64,000 nt of DNA from contig CP036279.1 in NCBI GenBank assembly GCA_007748055.1, positions 7,254,001 through 7,318,000 of the forward strand, in the 5' to 3' direction. This DNA is from Kolteria novifilia (GTDB lineage: Bacteria > Planctomycetota > Planctomycetia > Kolteriales > Kolteriaceae). The first letter of the stretch is position 1. Each line of letters starts with the position of its first letter. Shown here in pieces: positions 17,709-26,829 of this stretch. The translations under genes were made by a program, and so were the position numbers. The notes beneath the pieces are model-generated. The model ran no database searches. It was given only the letters and a program-made list of their open reading frames with translations, and had not been told where the DNA came from.

Positions 17709-17886
17709 GGCGTGGAATCTCGACAACGTCAATTCGGCTTGCGAAGTGTCCACCTTACCGGGAGTTCGACATGAGCGGCAGACGAAAACGACTGGGGCCT
17801 TGGCGAACCTCGGCTCCCCAAAGTCAGACGCTTGCCCCCGCAAGCGCGGCGGTGGAGGCATGGACGCGACGCCCCCGAAGCGATCG

Positions 17887-19608
17887 TCAAACGTTGGTGA
17901 GCCACATCACCTGGTATGGCTCGAGAACGAGTCGGTCCTCCGGCGTCGTGCGTCCCGAGATCAGATCGCGCGACGCCTCCCAGCCGCCGACCATGTCGAG
18001 CGTCTTCATGTCGGCCTCGACGGCCGCGCCGGAGACATTGGCCAAGACGATGATTCGACTCGTGCCATCCATGCTCGTCCGGCGGAATCCGAAGAGTGCG
18101 GGATCCTTGGACTCGAGAACCATCTGCGGGGCTTCGGGATGGAACGCCGCCTGCTGCGTGCGAATCTCGAGAAGCTGCTTGAGGCCATCGAAGATCTTTC
18201 GCTGCGGAGAGGAGGCGTCGTCGAGGATCGCGTCGAGTTCCTCGAGCTGAAACTTGCGGCGATTGATGCTCCGCGCTCGCCCGGTCCGCGCCGCGCCGTC
18301 GACGTCGTTGGGCGTGCCGACCAAGCTATGGAAGTAGATCGCTGGAATTCCCCGCAGCGACATCATGATCGTCTGCGATGCGAGGAAGCGGCGTTGGTGA
18401 AGCTCCGATCCTTCATCCCCCGGCTCGGCGAGGGCGGAGTAGTAGGTGACGTTGAGTTCGTAGGGACTTTGGCCACCGTCGGAATCGGTCTTGGTACTGA
18501 CATGGGCCCCGCGGCTTCTCGCCGCTTCGACCAACGCGCCAAAGCGCTCGTCGGAGACCAATCCCGCCAACGGCGTGACTCCGATCCCGTCGTGCGAGGC
18601 GGTGAAGTTGAAGAACGTCGTCCCCGGAGCGGACTCACAGACAGTCTTCGCCCAGGCGGCCAGCGGCGCGCTGTCGCCGGTCAGCAGCGCGTCGAGCAGA
18701 AGAGGCGGCAGACTGAACTGGTAGACCATGTGGGCCTCGTCTCCGTCGCCGAAATAGCTGATGTTCTCGGCGTGGGGAACGTTGGTTTCGGTGATCAGGA
18801 TCCGATGCGGCGCGATGACATCGAGCACGTCGCGCATCAGTTTGACCAGTTCGTGGGCTTCGGGAAGGTGAATGCACGAGGTCCCGAGTTCCTTCCACAC
18901 ATAGCCGACCGCGTCGAGCCGGATGATCCGCGCCCCGTGGGAGAGATAGGTGAGGAAGACATCCATCATCGCGATGAGGACGTCGGGCTCCTTGTAGTTC
19001 AGATCGATCTGATCGTCGCTGAAGGTCGTCCAGATGTAGCGAGTTCCCCGACTCGTCTCAAAGCGAGTCAACAACGGCAAGCTTCGTGGACGCCGGACGC
19101 TGGAGACATCGGCGGCGGGGTCTTCCTCAATGAAGTACCGCTCGTAGGTCGCATCGCCAGCGAGGTAGGCCTGGAACCACTCGCTCTTGCTCGAGAGGTG
19201 GTTGAGGACCAGATCGGCCATGAGGTCGGCGTCCTGCTGAAGATCGGCGAGATCGTCCCAGGTGCCGAGCGCCGGATCGACTTGCACGAAGTCAATGATC
19301 GAGAAGCCGTCATCGGAGGAATATGGGAAGAACGGCAAGACGTGGACCGTGCTGAGGCAATCTCCGAGCCCGCGATCGCGCAGGAAGTGATGCAGCGTCG
19401 CCAGCGGAGCCTCTTGATCCCGCTGGATCTGATCCCCGTAGGTGATGAGGAAGACATCGCGCTGGTCCCAGCGCTGGCTGCGCGTTTCCTTGATGTCGGG
19501 AAGATGCTTTTCCGCGAGCGCGACGAGGCGCTCGAGGACCGATTCCACATCGGTCCCGTACAGTCGCGTCAGTCGCGGCCGGAGTCGAGACGCAAGCGTG
19601 TCCAGCAA
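17887..19608 (-). CDS. GH13 subfamily 18 glycoside phosphorylase, probably glucosylglycerate phosphorylase-type
   Basis: The 573-residue protein is an alpha-amylase-family (GH13) enzyme of the sucrose-phosphorylase branch. The catalytic nucleophile D232 (IIRLDAVGY), acid/base E274 (LITETNVPH) and transition-state D340 (TASHDGIGV) are present, as is H137 in VLNHLS. At 573 residues it is longer than sucrose phosphorylase (about 500) and fits the glucosylglycerate phosphorylase clade (YcjM-like, about 555-590). It would cleave alpha-glucosylglycerate with phosphate, releasing glucose 1-phosphate. It ends a four-gene minus-strand run with two glycosyltransferases and a HAD hydrolase, divergent from a GpgS gene, which supports the substrate. 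Activity remains inferred. Confidence 0.82.
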   Translation of the reverse strand: MLDTLASRLRPRLTRLYGTDVESVLERLVALAEKHLPDIKETRSQRWDQRDVFLITYGDQIQRDQEAPLATLHHFLRDRGLGDCLSTVHVLPFFPYSSDDGFSIIDFVQVDPALGTWDDLADLQQDADLMADLVLNHLSSKSEWFQAYLAGDATYERYFIEEDPAADVSSVRRPRSLPLLTRFETSRGTRYIWTTFSDDQIDLNYKEPDVLIAMMDVFLTYLSHGARIIRLDAVGYVWKELGTSCIHLPEAHELVKLMRDVLDVIAPHRILITETNVPHAENISYFGDGDEAHMVYQFSLPPLLLDALLTGDSAPLAAWAKTVCESAPGTTFFNFTASHDGIGVTPLAGLVSDERFGALVEAARSRGAHVSTKTDSDGGQSPYELNVTYYSALAEPGDEGSELHQRRFLASQTIMMSLRGIPAIYFHSLVGTPNDVDGAARTGRARSINRRKFQLEELDAILDDASSPQRKIFDGLKQLLEIRTQQAAFHPEAPQMVLESKDPALFGFRRTSMDGTSRIIVLANVSGAAVEADMKTLDMVGGWEASRDLISGRTTPEDRLVLEPYQVMWLTNV

Positions 19609-19632
19609 AAGGAATCCCTTCTGCTCTGGGGA

Positions 19633-20898
19633 TCAAAGGTTGTCCGCACCGGTGAAGTTGGTCACGAGCGCCCTCAGCTTCCGTCGCAAGACGCTGTAGC
19701 TGAAAAAGCGGGACGCGACCGCGTAGTTGTGCTCGACCATTTCCGCGCGATACTCGGGATTTGTCAAGAGACGTCGGACACTGTCAACAACCTGTTTGGT
19801 GATAAAGCCATTCATGGCAATGACTTCGAATCCTTTGGGCTCGATGTCGTCGATGTAGATGGAGTAGCGATTGACGACCACCGGCTTGCGGAAATAGAAG
19901 GCCTCCAGGAGGGCATTGCCGAATCCCTCGTAGATGCTGGGGTAGGTGATCAAGTCGGCGTGCTGGTACGCGTCCCAGAGGGAGTAGAGCTTCTTGCCAT
20001 GCTCGTCGAGACCGCGTTTCTCGCCGATGCGATTGTCGACGAACAGAAGCTGGACGTTCTGCCGGGCAGCCATCTCGCCGATCGCTTCCTTGTAGTCGTA
20101 GCCCTCGTCGCCGGCCTTGTGCGTGATGATGAGCTTGACGCGATCATCCCGAAGCTCGGAGATTAAACTAATGGCGTGTTCGATGCCTTTGCGGGGAACG
20201 ACCCGAGTCGGTTGCACGACGAGGATATCCTCGTCGCTGACGCCGATCGCCTGGCGAAAGTCGGCGCAGTAGTCGTCGATTGGCGGCGGTGGCACCTCGA
20301 AATTGAGCACGTTGGGCACGAGGATCGAGGAGATGCCGCGGCGGTGGGAGAGGGCTTGCTGCCCCGCCGAGTTGATCGTCGCATGCTGAATCGTCGACAG
20401 CGCGGGCGGAAACGCCATCGTCAGCAAGTCGCCGACGGAGTTGGGCGTGAAGCGAGTCCGCTCCCAGTAGAAGTCGTGGTGATGGGCGATCGTCGGGAAT
20501 CCGGTCTCGACCACGAAGTGCGTCAGCGCGACCCCGAGCGGAATATTCATCGGGATACACAGGGCGTTTTGCACAATCAGGATGTCGATGTTGTAGCGTT
20601 CGACGAACTGGTAGATCGTCCCTTTGAGGTACTCGGCCATGTCGTAGATGGAGCGAGTCAATTCGCGGGAACGAGTCGTGGTGCCGAACGCCTCTTCGTT
20701 CATCTTCGCGATGTCGGGATGATCGAAAGAAGCCTCGGGAACGAGCATGCTGATATCGTCGGCGCGATCGAGGATGCCCGCGTACCAGTAGCTGATGTGT
20801 TCGTGATGCCAAAGAACCTCGGCCCATTTGGCGCTTTCGAGGGAGACCCCGTCAGTGCCACTGAATCGAGTCGAGATGAAGCCGATGTTCTGTCCCAT
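19633..20898 (-). CDS. GT4-type glycosyltransferase of the glucosylglycerate locus
   Basis: The 421-residue protein has a GT-B fold. The N-terminal Rossmann domain opens with [17 protein letters not shown], and a mid-domain [13 protein letters not shown] follows. The C-terminal nucleotide-sugar domain has [17 protein letters not shown] and the E-x7-E-like segment [18 protein letters not shown]. It lies between the HAD hydrolase (16 bases upstream) and the GH13_18 phosphorylase (24 bases downstream), so all are surely one transcript. By context it may add a sugar such as mannose to glucosylglycerate, as MggS-type enzymes do; that assignment is inference. Donor and acceptor cannot be read from sequence. 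Confidence 0.8.
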   Translation of the reverse strand: MGQNIGFISTRFSGTDGVSLESAKWAEVLWHHEHISYWYAGILDRADDISMLVPEASFDHPDIAKMNEEAFGTTTRSRELTRSIYDMAEYLKGTIYQFVERYNIDILIVQNALCIPMNIPLGVALTHFVVETGFPTIAHHHDFYWERTRFTPNSVGDLLTMAFPPALSTIQHATINSAGQQALSHRRGISSILVPNVLNFEVPPPPIDDYCADFRQAIGVSDEDILVVQPTRVVPRKGIEHAISLISELRDDRVKLIITHKAGDEGYDYKEAIGEMAARQNVQLLFVDNRIGEKRGLDEHGKKLYSLWDAYQHADLITYPSIYEGFGNALLEAFYFRKPVVVNRYSIYIDDIEPKGFEVIAMNGFITKQVVDSVRRLLTNPEYRAEMVEHNYAVASRFFSYSVLRRKLRALVTNFTGADNL

Positions 20899-20914
20899 CG
20901 CTGATCTTGCGTCC

Positions 20915-21814
20915 TCATATAGGCGGGCGAGTCAGACAGTCTGTAAGTTGGTCGAGTTCCGTCAAGACCAGGTTAGGCCGAATTCCGTCACAGCGGGAAT
21001 CCTCGCGCCGAAGTCGCAAGCTCCGCTTGTCGCCGGCGAAGAGCGCGGTCTTCAGACCGGCCTTCGATGCCGCCATGACGTCGTTGAGCATGTCGTTGCC
21101 GACATAGAGCGTTTGCGAGTCCTCGATCCCACGGCCACGAAGAGCGTTGAGCGCTCGCGCGAATAACTCCGGCCCCGGTTTCGCGGCCAGATGCTCGAAC
21201 GAGAAAACGAGCAAATCGGGTTCCATTTCTAACTCAATGAGCGAACAACGGAAATAGGCCTCGAAGAGCATCGGGGTGAAGAACTGCGCGTTGCTGACAA
21301 TGCCCAGAGGATAGCCGCGTTCCGCCAGCGATCGGATGACCTTGGCCGCGTGGGGCATCGGCCACGTCGGGTTGACTCGGGATTCGTAGGCGATCGCCAG
21401 TTGCTCGATCGCGTCGTCGTCGAGTTCGGGCCCCTCCACATCGCCACGACCACGCAGCGCGGCGATGGTTCGCCGCCAAACCGAGCGTATCTCGACCTCG
21501 GGGAAAGGCGTCCCCCGCTGGCGTCCCTCGGCGTGATCTCGCTCAATGGTCGCAAGAAAGGCCGAAAAACCGACGTGACCCGCGACTCGACACTTCAACC
21601 CGACCGAGGCGAGGGCTTCCGCGAAGACGTCCTCGCGCGCCGCCTGACGGAGCGTCCCGACGTCGCCCGACCCGCTCACCAGAAGCGTTCCGTAGATGTC
21701 GAACAGGACCGCGCGGACGTCCGGAAGCTCTTCCAGGACGGGCGTCTCAGCCGTGGGCACCGGCTCCAGGGAAGTCGCTGATTGACGAAGATGGTCGATG
21801 ATGGACGCGGACAT
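20915..21814 (-). CDS. HAD-superfamily hydrolase, candidate glucosyl-3-phosphoglycerate phosphatase
   Basis: The 299-residue protein has a 30-residue N-terminal extension, then a HAD Rossmannoid core. Motif I is LFDIYGTLL, motif II the serine in GIVSNAQFF, motif III the lysine in AAKPGPELF and motif [15 protein letters not shown]. The residue two after the nucleophile Asp is Tyr rather than the usual Asp general acid, as in haloacid-dehalogenase-type members, so phosphatase activity is not certain. It sits between two glycosyltransferases in the presumed glucosylglycerate operon, where removal of the 3-phosphate from GpgS product is the missing step. ATG 21814 has GAGGA upstream. Confidence 0.78.
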   Translation of the reverse strand: MSASIIDHLRQSATSLEPVPTAETPVLEELPDVRAVLFDIYGTLLVSGSGDVGTLRQAAREDVFAEALASVGLKCRVAGHVGFSAFLATIERDHAEGRQRGTPFPEVEIRSVWRRTIAALRGRGDVEGPELDDDAIEQLAIAYESRVNPTWPMPHAAKVIRSLAERGYPLGIVSNAQFFTPMLFEAYFRCSLIELEMEPDLLVFSFEHLAAKPGPELFARALNALRGRGIEDSQTLYVGNDMLNDVMAASKAGLKTALFAGDKRSLRLRREDSRCDGIRPNLVLTELDQLTDCLTRPPI

Positions 21815-21830
21815 GGAGCTGTCAGTCCTC

Positions 21831-23393
21831 TCAAGTCCGCAACAAGCGGAATCGCGAGAATGCGAGAAACTGCCTCAGCAACGCCGCCGAATTAGGCACC
21901 GATTCGACCGATGCCCCAACCGGTTGCTTCGCGATGCTTCGATAGTGATTCAAGAGACGTTGGCCCAGGGCCTCGAGGCCAAAATGCGAGCGAATCGCGT
22001 CCTGATTGGCCGCGATCCTTCCTTCAAAGGACGCGGCGGGCTGGTCCCACTGATCGACGATCCACGGGTTCGCCGCCGCAATCGCCTGGCGACTCGACCG
22101 TTCCTGAACCACCCGAACGATCACCGCTCGCTGGAGCGACTCGTCGAGATCGCCGAAGTCAACCGTCGCGCCGACGCGCTGGCAAAAGGCTCGCTCGAGC
22201 TCTTCCTCGGAAGGGACTGGCAAGCGGTAGTTCCGAATCAGGCGTCGAAAAATCGCCACCATCCGTTCGCGCAAGTCATCGAGCGCGACCAGCGACACCG
22301 GAATCTTCAGCGACGGCTGTAGGGCGGCAAGATCGACGCCGGCGTTGACGAAGTCGCCCGTGATCTCCGGCAAGTCTCGCCCCAAGAGCCGGCGGCCCGC
22401 CAACCACGACTCGAGAAAGACCATCCCGAATCCCTCGGCAAGGCTCGTCGTCAAGATCGCGTCCGACGCCGCGAGACAGTCCGTGTAGCGAAGCGAACTC
22501 CTCGCGCCCGTCTCGAAGACAAACGGAAGCGCAAGCACGTCAACGAGTTGCCGCCAGTGGCGATAGGACTCGACCTCCGCGGGATTGAGCGTCGGCAGCG
22601 ACACGCCGACCGTCGCCCGCCCCGCGAGCAACGCCGACCACAAGATTGCCTCGCCGACGTTCTTGCGACGAATCGCCCGTACCGGGTAGAGCAAGAGCGG
22701 CCGACTGGCGGGAATGCCCAACTCTCGCTCGAGCACCGCTTTGGCGGGACCGGAGGGCGGAATCTCCCCCAAATCCGGCACCGGGTTGGGAAGCAGATGC
22801 AAGTGATCGTCGACGATCCCCGTCTCGGCGAACCACGCGCGATCGCGCGAATTGAGCACGGCGTAGTGAACGTGATCCGCCAGCGGATAGAGTTCGGCGC
22901 CCAACTTCTCGGGGGAACCATCGGCAAGCGCCGTCGCCAAACGAACGTAGTTCGCCGAGCGGAAATCCTCGGCGAAATCGTGGGGTTGCAGCAGGAGACG
23001 CCACCCATCGCTCGCGAGTCTTCGCACCGCGCCGGGAAGGGAGATGTTCTTGCCCAGCGAATGGTTGTGAATATGGAGGACCGTCTCGTCCTTGGAGAAA
23101 CCGATCGTTTGCAAGAGACGCTTGATCGACGCGGTCAACGAGTCCGGAGAAGCGTCCACTCCCTCGTCGTAGGCGAGCTCGGGGAGTGCATGAAGCCGGA
23201 CACGAAGTTGTCCAAACGATGCGGCGAGATCGCCGGGCCATCCGTCGTCGCGTCCGCCATGCAGCAATGCCACGTCGAGTTGCTCATCGGCTTTCAGGAC
23301 GGCATCGAGCGCCTTGAGGTGGTTGGCGATGACTCGCGTGACGCCGCCATGGCCGAGATGGTAGTGGGCGATCGCGAGGTTGGGCAAACTCAT
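21831..23393 (-). CDS. GT4-like glycosyltransferase, first gene of the operon
   Basis: The 520-residue protein resembles a GT-B glycosyltransferase. The N-terminal domain starts NLAIAHYHLGHGGVTRVIANHL. A conserved HIHNHSLGKN and LLQPHDFAED follow, then the C-terminal LLYPVRAIRRKNVGEAI and TSLAEGFGMVFLESWLAGR segment (E-x7-E like). About 120 extra C-terminal residues beyond the GT fold have no recognised domain. It precedes the HAD gene by 16 bases and starts the run of four. It probably uses a nucleotide sugar, but neither donor nor acceptor can be stated. In context it may make a longer glycosylated glycerate or a regulatory partner. Confidence 0.75.
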   Translation of the reverse strand: MSLPNLAIAHYHLGHGGVTRVIANHLKALDAVLKADEQLDVALLHGGRDDGWPGDLAASFGQLRVRLHALPELAYDEGVDASPDSLTASIKRLLQTIGFSKDETVLHIHNHSLGKNISLPGAVRRLASDGWRLLLQPHDFAEDFRSANYVRLATALADGSPEKLGAELYPLADHVHYAVLNSRDRAWFAETGIVDDHLHLLPNPVPDLGEIPPSGPAKAVLERELGIPASRPLLLYPVRAIRRKNVGEAILWSALLAGRATVGVSLPTLNPAEVESYRHWRQLVDVLALPFVFETGARSSLRYTDCLAASDAILTTSLAEGFGMVFLESWLAGRRLLGRDLPEITGDFVNAGVDLAALQPSLKIPVSLVALDDLRERMVAIFRRLIRNYRLPVPSEEELERAFCQRVGATVDFGDLDESLQRAVIVRVVQERSSRQAIAAANPWIVDQWDQPAASFEGRIAANQDAIRSHFGLEALGQRLLNHYRSIAKQPVGASVESVPNSAALLRQFLAFSRFRLLRT

Positions 23394-23706
23394 CGGGGAT
23401 CTCGTCTGAAAGGAGGGCGAGCCGGGCCAGTCACGAATATCCCGCCGTCGCTACGTCGACATCATAAATAGATAGCGGCTTCGGTGCAGACGAAGCCTAG
23501 CATTTCCAGGAAGGAAGACCGACGACGCCGGTACGGGAATCGGTCGACCTTCGTGGACGAGGTGGTAACAGTCACCAACGCGACGGCAAACCGAGAGGAG
23601 AGGCGCGATGCCAGCAGCTTGAGCGCGCGGTCCGGGCCGGTCCCGGTATCGCCACCGTTCACTTTCCCTGACGATGCGGTATCCACCCTGAGAGAACAGA
23701 ACTACC
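23394..23706. promoter_or_regulatory. Divergent control region of the glucosylglycerate locus
   Basis: The 313-base gap separates the four-gene minus-strand run from gpgS on the plus strand, so it must hold both promoters. A hairpin GGCTTCG-gtgcaga-CGAAGCC (23477-23497) lies next to an A/T-rich ATCATAAATAGATA. It would fall in the 5' untranslated leader of the minus operon. No known riboswitch or operator was recognised. Confidence 0.45.
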
Positions 23707-24927
23707 ATGGCCGACTTTCTGCAAAATGGACTCATCACGACGCTCCACGACTTCGCGGGCGCGGGCCGCGAAGCCCACGAGGAACTCCTCCGCGAGGCGA
23801 CCGTCAACAGCCCGATCGGCTTGCTGCTGCCCGTCACCGCTTCGGACATGCGCGCGGCGCCCTTCGAGCGCATCTGCGAAGAACTGACCGGCGCCGACTA
23901 TGTCCAGCAGATCTCCGTGGTCCTTGGCCAAGCCCCCGATGTCGCCGACTACAAGGAAGCGGCAGCCAAGATCGCTCGGCTCGGCGACCGCGCCCGCATA
24001 CTCTGGACTGACGGCGAACGCGTTCAGCGCCTCTACCAGCACCTAGACGACGCCGGGCTCGATCTCGGCTCGCCCGGCAAGGGCAAATCGGTCTGGACCG
24101 CCTTCGGCTACTTCCTCTCCTACTCGGAACTCCAGGCCTACGTCCTGCACGACTGCGACATCGCCAACTACGATCGCGACATGCTCGCTCGGCTCTGTCT
24201 GCCGCTGGTCCATCCCAGTTTCGACTTCGAGTTCTGCAAGGCCTACTACGCTCGCTACGGCGATCGGCTCTTCGGACGAGTGGTGCGTCTGTTGGTCACG
24301 CCCATCCTGCGCGCGATGATGAACATCATCGGCCATCACCAGTTCCTGCTCTATCTCGATAGCTATCGCTACCCGCTCTCGGGCGAGTTCGCCGTCACGC
24401 CAATGTTGGCTCGCTACAACCGAATCCCCAGCGATTGGGGACTCGAGGTCGGCACGCTCTCGGAGGTCTACCGCAACACCTCGCTCAAGCGGGTATGCCA
24501 AGTCGATCTTTGCCCCCGCTACGATCACAAGCATCAGATTCTCTCCGAGGGCGACCCGAGCAAGGGGCTCACGCGGATGGGCACCGATATTCTCATCTCG
24601 CTGATCCGAACGCTCGGCAGCATGGGGGTCGTCTTCCAGCCGTCGACCTTCGTGTCGCTTCGTTCCTCCTATCTCCGAGCGGCTCAGGACGCGATTCGGC
24701 AGTATCAAGCCGACGCCGTGATGAACGGACTGAACTACGATCGTCACTCCGAGGAGACCGCGGTCGAGACCTTCGCGCAGCAAGTCATGATCGCCGGCGA
24801 AAGCTTCATGCGTGATCCGGCCGGCTCCAAAGCGATCCCGAACTGGACGCGCATCCTCTCGTTCGATCCCGACTTTCCGCAGAAACTCCGCACCGCCACG
24901 GAGGAAGACGCGAACGAGTTCGCCTAG
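23707..24927 (+). CDS. gpgS: Glucosyl-3-phosphoglycerate synthase (GT81)
   Basis: GpgS transfers glucose from an NDP-glucose to 3-phosphoglycerate, the first step to the compatible solute glucosylglycerate. The 406-residue protein is a GT-A enzyme. Seen: N-terminal GLLLPVTASDM, a KGKSVWTAFGYFLS segment, the metal-binding HDCDI (D-x-D, near residue 149), and PLSGEFAV with DWGLEVGTLSEVYRN, both typical of mannosyl/glucosyl-3-phosphoglycerate synthases. The length (about 400) fits long-type GpgS. It is divergent from a run encoding a phosphatase-type HAD, two glycosyltransferases and a GH13_18 phosphorylase. Mannosyl-3-phosphoglycerate synthase is the main alternative but is less similar. Confidence 0.85.
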   Translation: MADFLQNGLITTLHDFAGAGREAHEELLREATVNSPIGLLLPVTASDMRAAPFERICEELTGADYVQQISVVLGQAPDVADYKEAAAKIARLGDRARILWTDGERVQRLYQHLDDAGLDLGSPGKGKSVWTAFGYFLSYSELQAYVLHDCDIANYDRDMLARLCLPLVHPSFDFEFCKAYYARYGDRLFGRVVRLLVTPILRAMMNIIGHHQFLLYLDSYRYPLSGEFAVTPMLARYNRIPSDWGLEVGTLSEVYRNTSLKRVCQVDLCPRYDHKHQILSEGDPSKGLTRMGTDILISLIRTLGSMGVVFQPSTFVSLRSSYLRAAQDAIRQYQADAVMNGLNYDRHSEETAVETFAQQVMIAGESFMRDPAGSKAIPNWTRILSFDPDFPQKLRTATEEDANEFA

Positions 24928-25056
24928 CGGCCCGCTGGTCTGATCCCTTAAAAGGAGACAGTCGGGTGCCCCCGCGAAAGCCGGACCGTGGTGCCCGACT
25001 TGGGATACTCGGCACCCGTCGCATGCGACTTTCAGGATGGAGGCGCAACGATCGTC

Positions 25057-26427
25057 ATGAAACGCTGGATCCTGTTCGGAGCAATCGGGTTGGCTGTCCT
25101 CTTCGGCCTCTCCCTGCTCCTCTCGCCCTCGGGACGCCCCGTCGATGTCGCCACGGCGACCCGACGACCGATCCGCACCTTCGTCGAGGAGCGGGGCAAG
25201 ACGCGACTTCCGCGCATTTACTCAATCACCATGCCCTTCGAGGGCCGGATCGAGGAGATCGAGTACCTCGAGGGGTCTCCCGTCCTTCAAGGCCAAGTCG
25301 TCGCCCAAATCGAGAAGGTCGACCTTCGGACCCAAGTCGCCGAAGCCCGCGCGCGGGTCGAGGCCCTTACTGCCAGGATCGAGGAGAACGACGACGAACG
25401 CCTGGAGCGGTCCGCCCTCGACCAAGTCGATCGCTTCCTCGAATCAACGGACAGGACGGTCGAGTCGGCGGAGGAGACGACCAAGTCGAGCCTGGCGCGC
25501 GCGGAGTTCAACGATCGGGAACTCGAACGGCAGCGAAAGCTTCGGAAGCAGAAGGCGGCGTCGGAGTTCGAGTTCAACCAAGCCCAGCTCGACGCGGTGG
25601 AAGCGACCGTCGATCACCGCAAGGATGTCCTCCTGCTACGAGCCCTCGAGGCGGGCCGCGACGGTTTCCGCATCGGCCGACGGGCGATCGAACAGTACAT
25701 CGAGAAAAAGTCCCTCAAACGCGCCGTCCACGAAAAAGAGAAGGACGAAGCCGAGGCCCAGCTCGAACAGGCGCTGCGCGACTTGGCCCGTTGCGATCTG
25801 AAAAGCCCTGTCGACGGCATCGTCCTCAAACGCCACGTCGAGAACGAACGCGTGCTGCCGGCCGGCGAACTGTTGCTAGAACTCGGCCGGATCGAGGACC
25901 TCGAAGTGGAGGCGGAAGTCCTCTCTCAAGAAGCGGTCACCATCAGCCCCGGCGACCAAGTCGACCTCTTCGGACCGGCCCTCGGCGAAGGCGCCATCGC
26001 GGGCCGCGTCGCACGCATCTACCCCCAAGGCTTCATGAAGGTCTCCTCGCTCGGCGTCGAACAACAACGCGTGCTCGTCATCGTTGAGTTCGCCGAGGGA
26101 GAGTTCGAGCGTCTGGAGGAGCAGGGGAGGAAGCTCGGCGTCGACTATCGGGTCAAGGCGCGCATCTATACCGCCGGCAAGGAGGATGCGCTGGTCGTCC
26201 CTCGTTCGGCCCTCTTTCGGGGCCGCGACGGCGGATGGCGCGTCTATGTCGTCCGCGACGGCAAGGCGGTGCTCGCCGATGTTTCGGTCGGCCTTTCCAA
26301 CGATGAAGAGGCGGAGATCCTCGACGGCATCGCCCCCGAGGAACAGGTGATCCTCGCCCCCGAGTCGGACCTCAGCGATGGCATCGCCGTCGATCCCCAC
26401 GAGCTCGAGACGCTCAATCAAGAGTAG
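25057..26427 (+). CDS. HlyD/RND-type membrane fusion protein (orphan)
   Basis: The 456-residue protein has an N-terminal membrane anchor (residues 4-22) and a lipoyl-like half (TMPFEGRIEEIEYLEGSPVLQGQVVAQIEKVDL). A long alpha-helical hairpin rich in Glu/Arg (about 85-240) follows, then the returning lipoyl half (DLKSPVDGIVLKRHVENERVL) and beta-barrel and membrane-proximal domains. This is the periplasmic adaptor of tripartite efflux or ABC export systems. No inner-membrane pump or outer-membrane channel gene lies beside it in this window. ATG 25057 follows GGATGGAGG; sequence upstream in frame is not anchor-like. The exported substrate is unknown. Confidence 0.85.
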   Translation: MKRWILFGAIGLAVLFGLSLLLSPSGRPVDVATATRRPIRTFVEERGKTRLPRIYSITMPFEGRIEEIEYLEGSPVLQGQVVAQIEKVDLRTQVAEARARVEALTARIEENDDERLERSALDQVDRFLESTDRTVESAEETTKSSLARAEFNDRELERQRKLRKQKAASEFEFNQAQLDAVEATVDHRKDVLLLRALEAGRDGFRIGRRAIEQYIEKKSLKRAVHEKEKDEAEAQLEQALRDLARCDLKSPVDGIVLKRHVENERVLPAGELLLELGRIEDLEVEAEVLSQEAVTISPGDQVDLFGPALGEGAIAGRVARIYPQGFMKVSSLGVEQQRVLVIVEFAEGEFERLEEQGRKLGVDYRVKARIYTAGKEDALVVPRSALFRGRDGGWRVYVVRDGKAVLADVSVGLSNDEEAEILDGIAPEEQVILAPESDLSDGIAVDPHELETLNQE

Positions 26428-26441
26428 CGGTGACAAGCCTC

Positions 26442-26648
26442 GGGTCCTGATGGACGAGTTCGTTGCCCAGCGGCTCTTGGTTGCAAGTGACTCTCGGGTG
26501 CTACGGAACGATCGATTGCTTTAAACCGATCGACTGCTACGAGACGATTGGGTGCCATGCCCACGCTCGCCGTGGGCATGCTGGATACGCTCGCCGTGGG
26601 CATGCTGGATACGCTCGCCGTGGGCATGCTGGATACGCTCGTGATTCA
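26442..26648. mobile_element. MITE-like element, copy B (truncated, three 24-bp units)
   Basis: One terminus is clear: GTCCTGATGGACGAGTTCGTTGCCCAG aligns in part with the inverted-repeat end of copies A and C. It is followed by the shared ACTCTCGGGTGC block. A roughly 54-base insertion bounded by GGGTGC repeats precedes CATGCCCACGC and three exact units of 24 bases (GCCGTGGGCATGCTGGATACGCTC register, 26567-26638). Similarity to the family ends after CGTGATT, so the other terminus is missing. Confidence 0.55.
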
Positions 26649-26829
26649 GCGCATGCGTCAGGCAATAGCCTGACCTACGGTTCCGTCTAGCTCTAAGTGT
26701 CAGCCGCTTGTTCCCCTCTCCCTGTGGGAGAGGGGTTAGGGGTGAGGGGGTTCGCCTTCGTGAATCTACCTCAATGTTCGAGTCTCGCGTCAGGCTGACC
26801 TACGGGGCAAGCGCTAAGCGGAGCCCGTT
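26649..26829. repeat. Dispersed short repeats, including a CCCCTCTCCC palindrome unit
   Basis: The stretch contains GTCAGGCAATAGCCTGACCTACGG and, further on, a related GCGTCAGGCTGACCTACGG. It also has one copy (about 26711-26752) of the hairpin CCCCTCTCCCTGTGGGAGAGGGG followed by TTAGGGGTGAGGGGG. The latter is the same family that forms tandem arrays near 45, 53 and 60.8 kb. No gene is present. Confidence 0.6.

Noticed and set aside
17662-20166. An 834-residue plus-strand open frame opposite the GH13_18 and GT4 genes
   Set aside because: It mirrors the minus-strand coding sequence at high GC, is rich in Asp, Val, Arg and Glu in a shadow-like pattern, and matches no family, whereas the minus strand shows clear catalytic motifs.
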